Shown here piece after piece: positions 42,157 to 50,572 of a DNA stretch of 64,000 nucleotides (its first letter is position 1; each line of letters opens with the position of its first letter). The DNA is taken from contig NZ_JTEV01000020.1 in assembly GCF_000786105.1 (NCBI RefSeq), forward strand, positions 47,025 through 111,024, in the 5' to 3' direction. The notes under the pieces are model-generated. The model was not told the DNA's origin. It ran no database searches and worked only from the letters and a program-made list of their open reading frames with translations. Origin of the DNA: Bdellovibrio sp. ArHS (lineage in GTDB: Bacteria > Bdellovibrionota > Bdellovibrionia > Bdellovibrionales > Bdellovibrionaceae). The translations under genes and the position numbers were made by a program.

Positions 42157-42850
42157 AGGTGGCTCCTCGTTTAATCAGTTCTTCCTCGACTTTTTTGTTA
42201 TTCATCTTTTTGGCTAAAGCCAAAGGTTTTTCCAAAAAACGATTGGCGAAATTCACATCCAGGTCGCTTGCTAGAAAAAGGGCTCTCAGTGCCAGGGCTT
42301 TGTTCTTTTTCAACGACTCGGTCAAAGGGCTTTCGCCATTGCTAAGATGTTGATTGACGTTGAACCCCTCATCGATGCGTTTTTTCAAATCCTTGTAGTT
42401 ATTCGCTGCGATCAGCCCCAGAACCTCATCGGCTTCAAGGGTAAGGTCTACCAGCAGGGCGCGTTTAAGCGTCTCTTTTTCGGGCGGAAGGTTTAAGGCC
42501 CAGGCCGTCGCATTTTGTCCTTCGATTTGCACAAGATCTAACTTCGCACCTTGAGCGCGCAGCAGGCGAATGGCTTTGATGCGTTGATATTGAATGGCGA
42601 TATTGAGGGGACGCAAAGAAGAGGTGAGCTCTGCATCCCATCCCAGGCGTGCTCCCAGTCTTAAAATCGCCGCAAGGTTTTCATCCTTAAGGGCCAACTC
42701 ATACAGTTTAAGCTCGTCACTTTCTTCTTTGATGACCGTCGACTGCCTGGCATTTTCATAAGGGGATATTGTTAAGTCATGACGAGCGCAATTCACTGTT
42801 AGAATTAACAGGATCGCGAGCACACTAAATCGTCGCTGTATAACTGACAT
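42149..42850 (-). CDS. Ankyrin-repeat-like exported protein in the TonB operon
   Basis: A 233-residue protein with an N-terminal hydrophobic signal (LAILLILTVNC) that ends in a Cys. The Cys could be lipid-modified, but Asn at -1 is not the usual Ala/Gly/Ser. The body has ankyrin-like repeats (RPLNIAIQYQRIKAIRLLRA, ESPLTESLKKNKALALRALF). It is inserted between the receptor and exbB genes, overlapping the receptor by 26 bases, so it is made with the complex. A scaffold role is inference. Confidence 0.72.
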   Translation of the reverse strand: MSVIQRRFSVLAILLILTVNCARHDLTISPYENARQSTVIKEESDELKLYELALKDENLAAILRLGARLGWDAELTSSLRPLNIAIQYQRIKAIRLLRAQGAKLDLVQIEGQNATAWALNLPPEKETLKRALLVDLTLEADEVLGLIAANNYKDLKKRIDEGFNVNQHLSNGESPLTESLKKNKALALRALFLASDLDVNFANRFLEKPLALAKKMNNKKVEEELIKRGATYE

Positions 42851-45401
42851 AGATGTCGGCCCCTTGTTTGTATTCTAATGTGGTTTTGTCGTCCATCTTA
42901 AGAGTTCTTTGGGCATCCAGAATATTGCGCCACTTAAAACCCCACTTGCCATTGTTATCGGGAGCCCAGCTTGCATTGAAATCCACCTGATGGAAGGGCT
43001 GTTCATACACATCGGGACGCTGGTCGGTGCCGACGGCAAAGATGCGAGGGCCATTGACGTTGTACGAAAGACTAAGAAGCCAGCCCTTTGGATCGCGTTG
43101 ATAGAACACTTCGCTATTGAACAGCCACGGGCTTTGTCCCTGCATAGGGCGAGTGTCATTGGTTAAGTTTCCAGACTGGGCCGGGTCTAATTCAACCGAG
43201 CTTTGCATAAGGGCCCCGTTAAAAGAAATGCTGATAAAACGCAGTTCACGCATCCAACGGCGGGCAGCTAAGCGGATCTCAGCTTCAAGTCCTAGAAGGT
43301 GGCCCTTCTTTGCGTTTTGGGGGGCCTTTAATAGTGAGCCCGCTACCGGAATAAACACGTCTTCAATCGGTCGCGTAAATTCTTTTTGAAAGACGCCAAG
43401 TGAAAGGACTTCTTCCTCGTGGGGATAGTATTCCCAGCGGATGTCTTGGCTATGAATCAGCGTGCTTTGTAAACGCGAATTTCCGCGGGCCTCATAACCA
43501 CTTTCATCGTCGAAATAGCGAACGGGGCTGAGTTCCCGGAAATCAGGATAAGCCAAGGTCTCAGAGGTGCTGAGGTAAACTTTGTGCTGGGCAACGGGTG
43601 TCCAAGTGAGCGTCAAAGCGGGAAGTCCATCTAAACTTTCTAAGCGGCTTCCCGAGTCGGGCGTAGCGCTGCCGAAAGCATAGTTATCAACACGCAGATC
43701 ATTTTTTTCCAGGTGATAGCCTGCCAAGGTTTGCACCTGCTCATTCCATTCCGTTTTGATCTCTGTATAAAGAGTTTGTTTCTGTTGTTGTCCCAGGTAG
43801 CGATCCGCTGCCTGGGTCTGATTGACCAGAATCCAGTCTTGGCTTTTTTCAAAAATCTGGTCTGGGGGCAGGGTTAAATCGGGAGTCTGTCCGGCCAGAT
43901 AGTCTTTCACGTATTGCAGACGATAGGTTTTAGATTCTCGTTGTCTTTGTAGATTCTGAAACCCTAAAGACCATTTGTTCTGGAGTTGCAGGATTGCAAA
44001 GGAACGGGAAATTTCCGTCTGCAGTTCCAGATCCTGCTCGTTTAACGAGCCCCAAGAGCGCGAGTTGCCAGAGACTTCGGGGTCCAGCTCTAAAGGATCG
44101 GTCGACTGCTTTTGTCGATAAGTATAATCCCGTTGATCCGGGGTTTGTTTCGTGACGGTGGTGAAGGCCAGGCCATTTTTTATTTCATAATTCTCTGGTT
44201 TAAAAGTCGAGTGAATCTGTGTGCCCAGCAGGTCGCGCTGAGAAAACTCAAGGCGGGTGATTTTGCGTAAATGATCATTGACGCCAGGGCCTTCATTGTC
44301 TTTGCGATAGACTTCGTCGGAACTATTTCTTAGCGCCAATAAATCAATTTTCAAATCGTGAATAGGGCCCCACTTAAAAAGTGAAGAATGGGTCAGGCTG
44401 ATATTGGTCTCTGTCGTATATCTTTCAATTTTATTGTCTTCTGCTAATTCAAGTTGTGTCCCGGAAGACAGATTGTAAGTTCTTTGTGCAGCTTCATAAG
44501 ACCCTAGGTCTTGCGCGTACGAAAATGTTTCCGTGTGGAAGTACTTCGCGCCGAAAAGAGCGTGCTGATGACTGGCAAGTAATTGCAGACGTGGCAGAGG
44601 TGTCGTCGCATCGTTGAAAGTGTTGTAGTTTTTAGGTAGAAGTCTGCCAAATTCTTCCAGTTCGGCATCTGTAAAGCCATTATCGACTCCGGGAGATTTG
44701 CGAATAAGGGGACGGCCAGCATCAAGAATGCCTTTGATTTTTGCTGGCAAAGCTCGGGTCCCATCGTCCTCGCCGATAAGATCCCGCGAACCTTTGTGAT
44801 AAGAGAGAGCGCTGGAATCGCCGTTAAGATGAAAACCTACTTGCAAGCGAAAGCCTTCAAAACCTAAATAGTCGCGACTGCGAAGGGTGACTAAACCTCC
44901 ACCGAATTCCGCAGGCAAGTCCGCGGTATAGGTTTTATCTACTTGGATGGCTGAAAGAGCTCCCGTGGGAAAGAGATCCAGTGCGACTTGTTTTTTTGTC
45001 GACTCTAAAGGAGGTAAAAAGAAGGAGTTGTAACGAGCCAGGCTATAGCGCTCGCCCAGTCCGCGAATGATGACATATTTGCCGTCTTTGATCGTGACAC
45101 CGGTCACACGTTTTAAAGCAGACGCCGCATTGCCATCTCCCTGCCGAGACATCTGTTCGGCGGAAGAGCCATCGACGACTTTTGCGGAATTTTTTTTAAC
45201 CGACAAAAGGTCGGCTTTGTTACGGACTGAAGAAGGGGCTAGAATAACCATCTCTTCTTCTTCAGATGAAGAGGTTTCAGAGTTCACCGCTTTCAGCGAA
45301 AGGGTGCTCACCCCCGGGTTGTCACCGGGGCTTGTGGCAAAGCCTTTTCTTGCGAAAAGGCTTGCGAAGATCAAAATGCTGGTCAGAAGAATCAGTCTCA
45401 A
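42825..45401 (-). CDS. TonB-dependent outer-membrane receptor
   Basis: An 858-residue receptor with signal peptide (LILLTSILIFASLFARKGFA), a TonB-box-like acidic stretch (EEEEMVILAP), a plug domain (SALKRVTGVTIKDGKYVIIR, GLGERYSLARYNSFFLPPL) and a C-terminal beta-barrel ending ADIYVSYTATI. The start is placed at TTG 45401, which has AAGGA eight bases upstream and gives a clean signal peptide; a TTG at 45440 lies inside the previous gene. Substrate unknown: iron chelate, B12 or glycan are all possible. It is encoded with its own ExbB-ExbD-TonB set. Confidence 0.9.
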   Translation of the reverse strand: MRLILLTSILIFASLFARKGFATSPGDNPGVSTLSLKAVNSETSSSEEEEMVILAPSSVRNKADLLSVKKNSAKVVDGSSAEQMSRQGDGNAASALKRVTGVTIKDGKYVIIRGLGERYSLARYNSFFLPPLESTKKQVALDLFPTGALSAIQVDKTYTADLPAEFGGGLVTLRSRDYLGFEGFRLQVGFHLNGDSSALSYHKGSRDLIGEDDGTRALPAKIKGILDAGRPLIRKSPGVDNGFTDAELEEFGRLLPKNYNTFNDATTPLPRLQLLASHQHALFGAKYFHTETFSYAQDLGSYEAAQRTYNLSSGTQLELAEDNKIERYTTETNISLTHSSLFKWGPIHDLKIDLLALRNSSDEVYRKDNEGPGVNDHLRKITRLEFSQRDLLGTQIHSTFKPENYEIKNGLAFTTVTKQTPDQRDYTYRQKQSTDPLELDPEVSGNSRSWGSLNEQDLELQTEISRSFAILQLQNKWSLGFQNLQRQRESKTYRLQYVKDYLAGQTPDLTLPPDQIFEKSQDWILVNQTQAADRYLGQQQKQTLYTEIKTEWNEQVQTLAGYHLEKNDLRVDNYAFGSATPDSGSRLESLDGLPALTLTWTPVAQHKVYLSTSETLAYPDFRELSPVRYFDDESGYEARGNSRLQSTLIHSQDIRWEYYPHEEEVLSLGVFQKEFTRPIEDVFIPVAGSLLKAPQNAKKGHLLGLEAEIRLAARRWMRELRFISISFNGALMQSSVELDPAQSGNLTNDTRPMQGQSPWLFNSEVFYQRDPKGWLLSLSYNVNGPRIFAVGTDQRPDVYEQPFHQVDFNASWAPDNNGKWGFKWRNILDAQRTLKMDDKTTLEYKQGADIYVSYTATI

Positions 45402-45415
45402 TTTATGAGTCCTTC

Positions 45416-46708
45416 TTAGTTGATAGAGTCGACAATCCAACCTTGAGTCCAGTCGTCAGAACCGAAGGCACCGATGTAATCAACCGGCTCGAAGAAGAAG
45501 TCTTCAAGCATAGTTCCGTTACCCAAAGCCGGGCTGTTTGTTTCTGGCATCCAGCCAGTTAACAGTGGATTTGTAACTAGGTTGCCTGCTTGCGCCGCAT
45601 ACCAGTCTTGAGTTGCGAAAAGATCCCCGTTTTCATTCTCGAAAGGTTTATTGCAGCTCAAGATCGAGTGTTGCATAGTCAGACCTGTTGCTTGCAGAAC
45701 ACCATTCTGATTAATGGCAGCGTTTTTGAAAGTTTCGGCGTCGTCGATATCAATGCAGGCTTTGCTGAATCCTGAAACAATCACATTGGAAAGTTGCGCG
45801 CCGGTGCCACGACGAAGAAGCATTCCGTAAGAACTTTGAGCCGAGCCCAAAAGTGTCATATTGCTGATGATTGGATTTGAACGAGGTGTCGCATTCATCG
45901 GTGAAGCCAAGTTGTCCGCTTCAATACCGTTATCGACCTTGTCTGAACCTTGATTGATCAGAACGAATTGCATTTTTCCGTTCCAGCCAAAATCCCAGTC
46001 CATAGAGTCATCTTCGTTGCCGCTCAAGACCACGTGTTTTGCATTCACGGTGCCGCCGAAAAACTCAATGCCGTCATCAGAGCTCATGTGAACCTGGATG
46101 TAGTCCACTTCTGTGTCTGAACCCACGCCATTAAAAGTGATTCCGTTAAGTTCATTGTCGGGAGCGATGGGATAACCCACGTATTCAACGATCACGTATT
46201 TAAGAATGCCGCTATTGTCTTGAGGATTTGCGCCACCAAACTTCACTTCCCGCTCTTTGATTCCTTCGGACATAGCTTCACAAACAGAAGAACCGGTGAT
46301 TTTACAGGCATTAATAGGAGCGTTGCCGTTCAGAACCAATCCGCCCCATTCGCCACGTTTGCGGCCTGTTTCTTTAATGGATGTAAAACGGATGGGCTGA
46401 TCTGCGGTTCCTACCGCTTCGATTTTTGAACCACGCATAATAGAAATGAATGATCCCGGCAAACCGCGAACCACGACTCCGGGTTCGATCACAAGTTTTG
46501 ATGAATTACTGTTGTCGTCGCCGATGAAAACACCACCATTAATAATGTATTCATATTGAGATGTCAGACGTACTGTGGAAGAAAGGTAAGTGCCTTTCAA
46601 TTCACAACGTTCAACACCATTGTGTTCGCCTAGCGAGGTCAGACCATTAGGGCAAGCGACTGCGGAAGATGCAGCCAAAAGCAAAGAAGCTGCGAAAAGC
46701 TTTTTCAT
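45416..46708 (-). CDS. Secreted right-handed beta-helix protein, first gene of the TonB operon
   Basis: A 430-residue exported protein (signal peptide residues 1-18, ending SAVAC, where the Cys is at 19). LVIEPGVVVRG, KYVIVEYVGYP, NGITFNGVGSDTEVDYIQVH and DDGIEFFGGTVNAKHVVLSG form the recurring pattern of a widespread right-handed beta-helix family often found beside TonB receptors in marine bacteria. Binding to a glycan or other surface polymer is plausible; function is not established. Its 3' end is 14 bases from the receptor start, so the two are co-transcribed. Confidence 0.82.
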   Translation of the reverse strand: MKKLFAASLLLAASSAVACPNGLTSLGEHNGVERCELKGTYLSSTVRLTSQYEYIINGGVFIGDDNSNSSKLVIEPGVVVRGLPGSFISIMRGSKIEAVGTADQPIRFTSIKETGRKRGEWGGLVLNGNAPINACKITGSSVCEAMSEGIKEREVKFGGANPQDNSGILKYVIVEYVGYPIAPDNELNGITFNGVGSDTEVDYIQVHMSSDDGIEFFGGTVNAKHVVLSGNEDDSMDWDFGWNGKMQFVLINQGSDKVDNGIEADNLASPMNATPRSNPIISNMTLLGSAQSSYGMLLRRGTGAQLSNVIVSGFSKACIDIDDAETFKNAAINQNGVLQATGLTMQHSILSCNKPFENENGDLFATQDWYAAQAGNLVTNPLLTGWMPETNSPALGNGTMLEDFFFEPVDYIGAFGSDDWTQGWIVDSIN

Positions 46709-46791
46709 GAAGAACTCCTCATTGGGTTGTTTGTGGCGCCGAACCTACTAAGAAGCGAGACGTTCTTCAAATCAGGATACTTACGGGAATG

Positions 46792-46822
46792 TGTTGGGAA
46801 ACTTTAAGGTTTTGTTGGGAAA
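46792..46822 (-). promoter_or_regulatory. Direct repeats TGTTGGGAAA, 21 bp apart, upstream of the TonB operon
   Basis: Identical 10-mers at 46792-46801 and 46813-46822, start to start 21 bases, which is two helical turns. They lie 84-114 bases upstream of the beta-helix gene start and are a candidate regulator site. Confidence 0.45.
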
Positions 46823-46837
46823 TGATTCAGATGCCCT

Positions 46838-46860
46838 GCATCCGCGAGCGTCGCGGATGC
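46838..46860. other. Strong stem-loop between the TIGR02147 gene and the TonB operon
   Basis: GCATCCGCG (46838-46846) pairs with CGCGGATGC (46852-46860) around five bases. There is no T-run on either side; it may still help end the upstream minus-strand gene (stop at 46875). Confidence 0.6.
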
Positions 46861-46874
46861 GAGTCGGGTAGTGG

Positions 46875-47672
46875 TTAATCGTGATGAAACGTGACTTCAA
46901 AGAAGCTGGTGGAAAGCGCAAATAAAGAGTCTTTGTTATCCGAGTCTTGCAACTCCTGCATGATTTCCAGACGGAAGTTGCGGATTTTTTTTGCAATCTC
47001 TTTGGTTTTATCACGGTTGGTGGGAACCAAGGTGCAACCCATGTCCCAGCGTTTACCACTTTGTGGTGTCATAGCCTCTGACGCTTTCGTCTGCATCTGC
47101 TGAAAGAAGGTGCGGGCGGCTTCGGAAGAGGCGCCATAGCTTGACGAATACTTGTTTGAACTCGGCATCCAGGTGCCTTCATTGGATTTTGTAACCAGAC
47201 CGACATTTTCCAGACGTTCCAAAGCTTTTTCGGTCGTATCTAAAGTCAGGCCCAAGCGTTGTGAAATGTTTTCGGGGGTGGCGGTGAATTGATCCAGATG
47301 CATCAGCTCGGCGATGGCCGTGTGATACCAATCAGAGATGACTGCAAATTGATCTTCACCAATTTTTTCGAAAGCTTCTTCGCGCGCCTGCACGCGTTTT
47401 AAGGCCATCTCGCGAAGCACGGCGCTACGGGCGTGTTCTGACAAAGCCAGATCAATAAAAAAATCTTTTTCCGAAGGAGCCAGGTTCAGTTTTACCGCAA
47501 GATTCATGGCGCGGGATTCAGACAGACCCACTTTGCCGTTAAGAATTTCACTGAGACGAGAACAGGGGACCTCTAAGTCGCGCGCATAGGCACGAAGAGA
47601 GTAGGACGGATTTTTCTTTTGTCGGCGTTCAAGTTCTTTAAGAAGATAGTCGCGATAGTGGTGTTTTGCCAT
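46875..47672 (-). CDS. TIGR02147 / DUF4423-family protein (putative regulator)
   Basis: A 265-residue cytoplasmic protein. HYRDYLLKELERRQKKNPSY opens the TIGR02147 family, abundant in Fibrobacter and Bdellovibrio; the N-terminal part contains an HTH-like LRAYARDLEVPCSRLSEILN. DWYHTAIAELMHLDQF and the winged-helix-like ENISQRLGLTLDTTEKALER mark the DUF4423 part. A DNA-binding role is inferred from these. ATG 47672 fits family starts; a GTG 36 bases upstream is an alternative, and neither has a strong Shine-Dalgarno sequence. It lies just upstream of the TonB operon and could control it. Confidence 0.85.
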   Translation of the reverse strand: MAKHHYRDYLLKELERRQKKNPSYSLRAYARDLEVPCSRLSEILNGKVGLSESRAMNLAVKLNLAPSEKDFFIDLALSEHARSAVLREMALKRVQAREEAFEKIGEDQFAVISDWYHTAIAELMHLDQFTATPENISQRLGLTLDTTEKALERLENVGLVTKSNEGTWMPSSNKYSSSYGASSEAARTFFQQMQTKASEAMTPQSGKRWDMGCTLVPTNRDKTKEIAKKIRNFRLEIMQELQDSDNKDSLFALSTSFFEVTFHHD

Positions 47673-47818
47673 GGCCGAGGATTTAGACGGGAATTTTACG
47701 AGTGTCACTCACAGACTCAAAAACGCCGCGGATTTACCTTGAAAGTGTTCCGGGTGTTTACGTCAGAATGAAAAACCTTCATGAAATGAACGATTTACGA
47801 TGTTCCGTAAGCGTCTCT

Positions 47819-48277
47819 TTAAGTCAGTTTATTCAAAACCTCATGCAGGGCCTTGCGTTCTTTCGCGGGAAGGGGGGAAAGAAATTCTTCCGTCACACGG
47901 CTGTGCAATTCAAGAATCTTCTTCAGCCCGTCACTTCCTTTTGGTGTGATCTCAACCAATTTGATACGGCGATCGATCTTGTCAGGAAGGCGGCGCACCC
48001 ATTTCATTTTCTCTAAGCCATCAATAAACTTCACCATCGACGCTTTGTCGATTCCCATATCTTGTCCCAATCCGATCTGGCTTGCGGGGCCAAACAGATT
48101 TAAAAGTTTTAATATCCCGATATGCGCAGTCACAAGTTTATGTTTCTCAAGTTCCTGTGAGAGCATGGAGCGGTATTTCATGGCCGCTTTGATAAAAGAA
48201 TAGCCAAAAGAGGTTTTTAAAGCTGGATGAACGCCGCCATAGCACGTCGGAATTGAGCCGGCTTCATTTTTTTTCAA
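47819..48277 (-). CDS. MarR-family transcriptional regulator
   Basis: A 152-residue winged-helix repressor. The DNA-recognition region reads GLGQDMGIDKASMVKFIDGL, followed by the wing VRRLPDKIDRRIKLVEITPKG. TTG 48277 is the start because GGAGG lies just upstream and no other in-frame ATG is well placed. It is divergent from a TolC-EmrA-EmrB set, the standard layout in which the regulator represses the pump and itself until a toxic ligand binds. Confidence 0.92.
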   Translation of the reverse strand: MKKNEAGSIPTCYGGVHPALKTSFGYSFIKAAMKYRSMLSQELEKHKLVTAHIGILKLLNLFGPASQIGLGQDMGIDKASMVKFIDGLEKMKWVRRLPDKIDRRIKLVEITPKGSDGLKKILELHSRVTEEFLSPLPAKERKALHEVLNKLT

Positions 48278-48314
48278 AGTGACCTCCTATGAAATCAAAA
48301 GGTGTGGTTTTTTA

Positions 48315-48375
48315 TACTCAATCGATAGTACCACAAATCGTTTGCGAAGCAAACGGTTCGATGTTAAAACTATCG
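48315..48375. promoter_or_regulatory. MarR/efflux intergenic operator region
   Basis: The 114-base divergent spacer holds CGTTTGC-GAA-GCAAACG (48339-48355), the pair CGATAGT (48323-48329) / ACTATCG (48369-48375), and TACT-N8-AGTA (48315-48330). On the minus strand TTGCTT, 16 bases, TACTAT makes a plausible marR promoter overlapping these repeats. Confidence 0.5.
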
Positions 48376-48391
48376 CATAATTAGGTGGCTT

Positions 48392-49705
48392 ATGAATTCA
48401 CTCAAGTTGCTTCTGTCTGTGCTTGTATGCTTCGTCTCTTTTAAATCCTTCGCGGAAGGTCTTAAGCTGAATGAGGCCGTCAACACCGCCTTATCCCAGT
48501 CGCCGAAAGTGCAGAAGTCGGAATCTCAATATAAAGAAAGCCAGTGGAAATCGACAGAGTCCTATGCGGGCTTCTTGCCGACGTTGTCGGCAAACGCCAG
48601 CTATCTGTTTGATAAAAAATATGCATTGGTGGACGTCAATATGAACAATACGCCGCTGACGATTCCACAAGTGGTGCCGACAACGAATCTTTATCTGACG
48701 GCACAGTGGTCGATCTTTGATGGGTTTGCCAGCACCCATCGTTATCTCAGTGCCGGGGCCTTTGCAGATTCTGCTAAGAACGACTTTGATTGGACGCGTT
48801 TTCAGGTGGAACGTGAAGTGATTGTTCTGTTCTATAAGGCCTTAGCCGCCAAAGAACTCAAGACCGTGGCCGAACAAAATGTGCGGGCCTTAAATGATCA
48901 TCTGAAGGACGTGCGACTTTTCAAAAAGGTCGGGACATCAACAAATTACGATGTCTTGCGCGTCGAAGTGCAAATGAGTGAAGCGCAGTCTGAGCTTTTA
49001 AATGCGACAGACAATGTAGAAGTGACACGAGCTCGTCTTAGTGAAGCCCTGGGACAGGACGAGGATGTCTCTGAAGTTGAAGGCGCGTTACCTCGCCTGA
49101 AGCCGGAGCTTGTCGCGAAACTAAGTGCGTTCAGTCCTGAAGAGCGCAAAGATTTACAGGCCTTGCGACAAAAGGCTGAAGGTTTTCGTCATCAGGAAGA
49201 CTCCGCAGAAAAGTACTGGGTTCCTCGTCTGGCTTTGGTGGGGCAGTATCAATACTATAATAATCGCAATGATCGCTTCGATGACTATGAAAATGGCTTT
49301 CGCGATGCCTGGCAATACGGGATCAGTCTGACCTGGAATATCTTTGATGGCATGACGTCGATTTCACGTTCTAAACAAAGTATTGAACAAAAATATCAAG
49401 CTGAAAAAACTCTTCGTCAAGCCGAGCTCAAAGCCAAACGTGATTTCGATTTTTGGAAAAGAAAATATCTCTATTACTGTGCGGTCTACGAGGCTCGTCA
49501 GAACGACATCGCAAAATCAGAAGAAAGTGTTCGTCTGTCTCGCGAGGGTCAGAAAGTCGGTGCGCGCACAAATACGGATGTTCTTGATGCTGAGGCCGAA
49601 CTTTACCGGGCCAAAGCCGGTTCTGTGAATGCGCAAATGGGTGCGCTCGAAGCCCTGGTGAATCTAGAGCTTAGCACCGGTCAAAAATTGGTTGATTTTA
49701 ATTGA
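48392..49705 (+). CDS. TolC-family outer-membrane channel of the Emr-type pump
   Basis: A 437-residue exported protein (signal peptide about residues 1-21, ending KSFAE). It has the two-fold helical repeat of the family (KLNEAVNTALSQSPKVQKSE and RSKQSIEQKYQAEKTLRQAE) and ends STGQKLVDFN. It lies first in the tolC-emrA-emrB operon behind the MarR gene and forms the outer-membrane exit for the major-facilitator pump. Confidence 0.9.
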   Translation: MNSLKLLLSVLVCFVSFKSFAEGLKLNEAVNTALSQSPKVQKSESQYKESQWKSTESYAGFLPTLSANASYLFDKKYALVDVNMNNTPLTIPQVVPTTNLYLTAQWSIFDGFASTHRYLSAGAFADSAKNDFDWTRFQVEREVIVLFYKALAAKELKTVAEQNVRALNDHLKDVRLFKKVGTSTNYDVLRVEVQMSEAQSELLNATDNVEVTRARLSEALGQDEDVSEVEGALPRLKPELVAKLSAFSPEERKDLQALRQKAEGFRHQEDSAEKYWVPRLALVGQYQYYNNRNDRFDDYENGFRDAWQYGISLTWNIFDGMTSISRSKQSIEQKYQAEKTLRQAELKAKRDFDFWKRKYLYYCAVYEARQNDIAKSEESVRLSREGQKVGARTNTDVLDAEAELYRAKAGSVNAQMGALEALVNLELSTGQKLVDFN

Positions 49706-49714
49706 GGTTGAAAA

Positions 49715-50563
49715 ATGGATAAGAAGAAAAAGATTTTGTCAGGAATCGGGGCTCTTGCTGCCGTCGGTTGTCTTTATTTTATTTATGAGCACTTTATGTA
49801 TGTCACGACGGACAATGCTCAAGTGGAAGCTCACTCGGTGATGATCGCTGCAAAAGTCGGCGGGTACGTCAAGGCCGTGCATGTGTCCGAGGGTGTGCGC
49901 GTAAAACAAGGCGATCTTCTGGTTGAACTGGATGAACGCGATTATCAAAACACTCTTCGGCAGATTCGCGGGGAACTTTCTTCCGTCGAGGCGCGCAAGC
50001 GGGATCTTGAAAAAAATCAAAGACGACTTTCTGAGCTTCTATCAAAAGGTGTGGTGTCGCAGCAGCAGTATGACGGTGCTTCCACGGCATTTGCGGAAGC
50101 CAAAGCGAAATTTGAAGCTCTGTCAGCACAGGTCGCGCAAGCAGAACTTAATTTTGAAAACACCAAAATCAAAGCGCCTTCAGATGGTTTTATTGCAAAA
50201 AAATCTGTCGAAGTGGGGCAGTTGGCGGCGCCAGGCGTTCCACTGATCGGATTTGTGGATTCTGGCGAACGCTGGGTGACGGCCAACTTCAAAGAGACCG
50301 AAATTGAGGGTGTGCAACCGGGTAAGCGCGTGAATATCGACGTCGACGCCATTTCAGGAAAAAGTTTTGTCGGCGTGGTTGAATCAATCAGTTCAGCGAC
50401 AGGGGCGACGTTTACTTTGCTACCGCCAGATAATGCGACAGGGAACTTCACGAAGGTTGTTCAGCGTGTTCCCGTAAAAATTAAATTTGAAAATGTCACG
50501 GCAGAAGAAGTGGAAGCTTTGAAAGCGGGCTTGTCTGCATTTGTTAAAGTGCATAAGCACTAA
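49715..50563 (+). CDS. emrA: EmrA-type HlyD-family adaptor
   Basis: A 282-residue adaptor with an N-terminal membrane helix (ILSGIGALAAVGCLYFIYEH) and the motif YVTTDNAQVEAHSVMIAAKV that opens EmrA-type proteins. A coiled-coil hairpin of about 70 residues (SSVEARKRDLEKNQRRLSEL) lies between the two lipoyl halves, and VNIDVDAISGKSFVGVVESI is in the barrel domain. It links EmrB to the TolC-like protein. Nine bases separate it from each neighbour. Confidence 0.93.
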   Translation: MDKKKKILSGIGALAAVGCLYFIYEHFMYVTTDNAQVEAHSVMIAAKVGGYVKAVHVSEGVRVKQGDLLVELDERDYQNTLRQIRGELSSVEARKRDLEKNQRRLSELLSKGVVSQQQYDGASTAFAEAKAKFEALSAQVAQAELNFENTKIKAPSDGFIAKKSVEVGQLAAPGVPLIGFVDSGERWVTANFKETEIEGVQPGKRVNIDVDAISGKSFVGVVESISSATGATFTLLPPDNATGNFTKVVQRVPVKIKFENVTAEEVEALKAGLSAFVKVHKH

Positions 50564-50572
50564 GGTCGCTGT

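Noticed and set aside
46709..46768. GAAGAAC/GTTCTTC inverted repeat near the beta-helix gene start
   Set aside because: The loop is about 46 bases and the SD lies outside the stem, so it is not comparable to the other leader hairpins.
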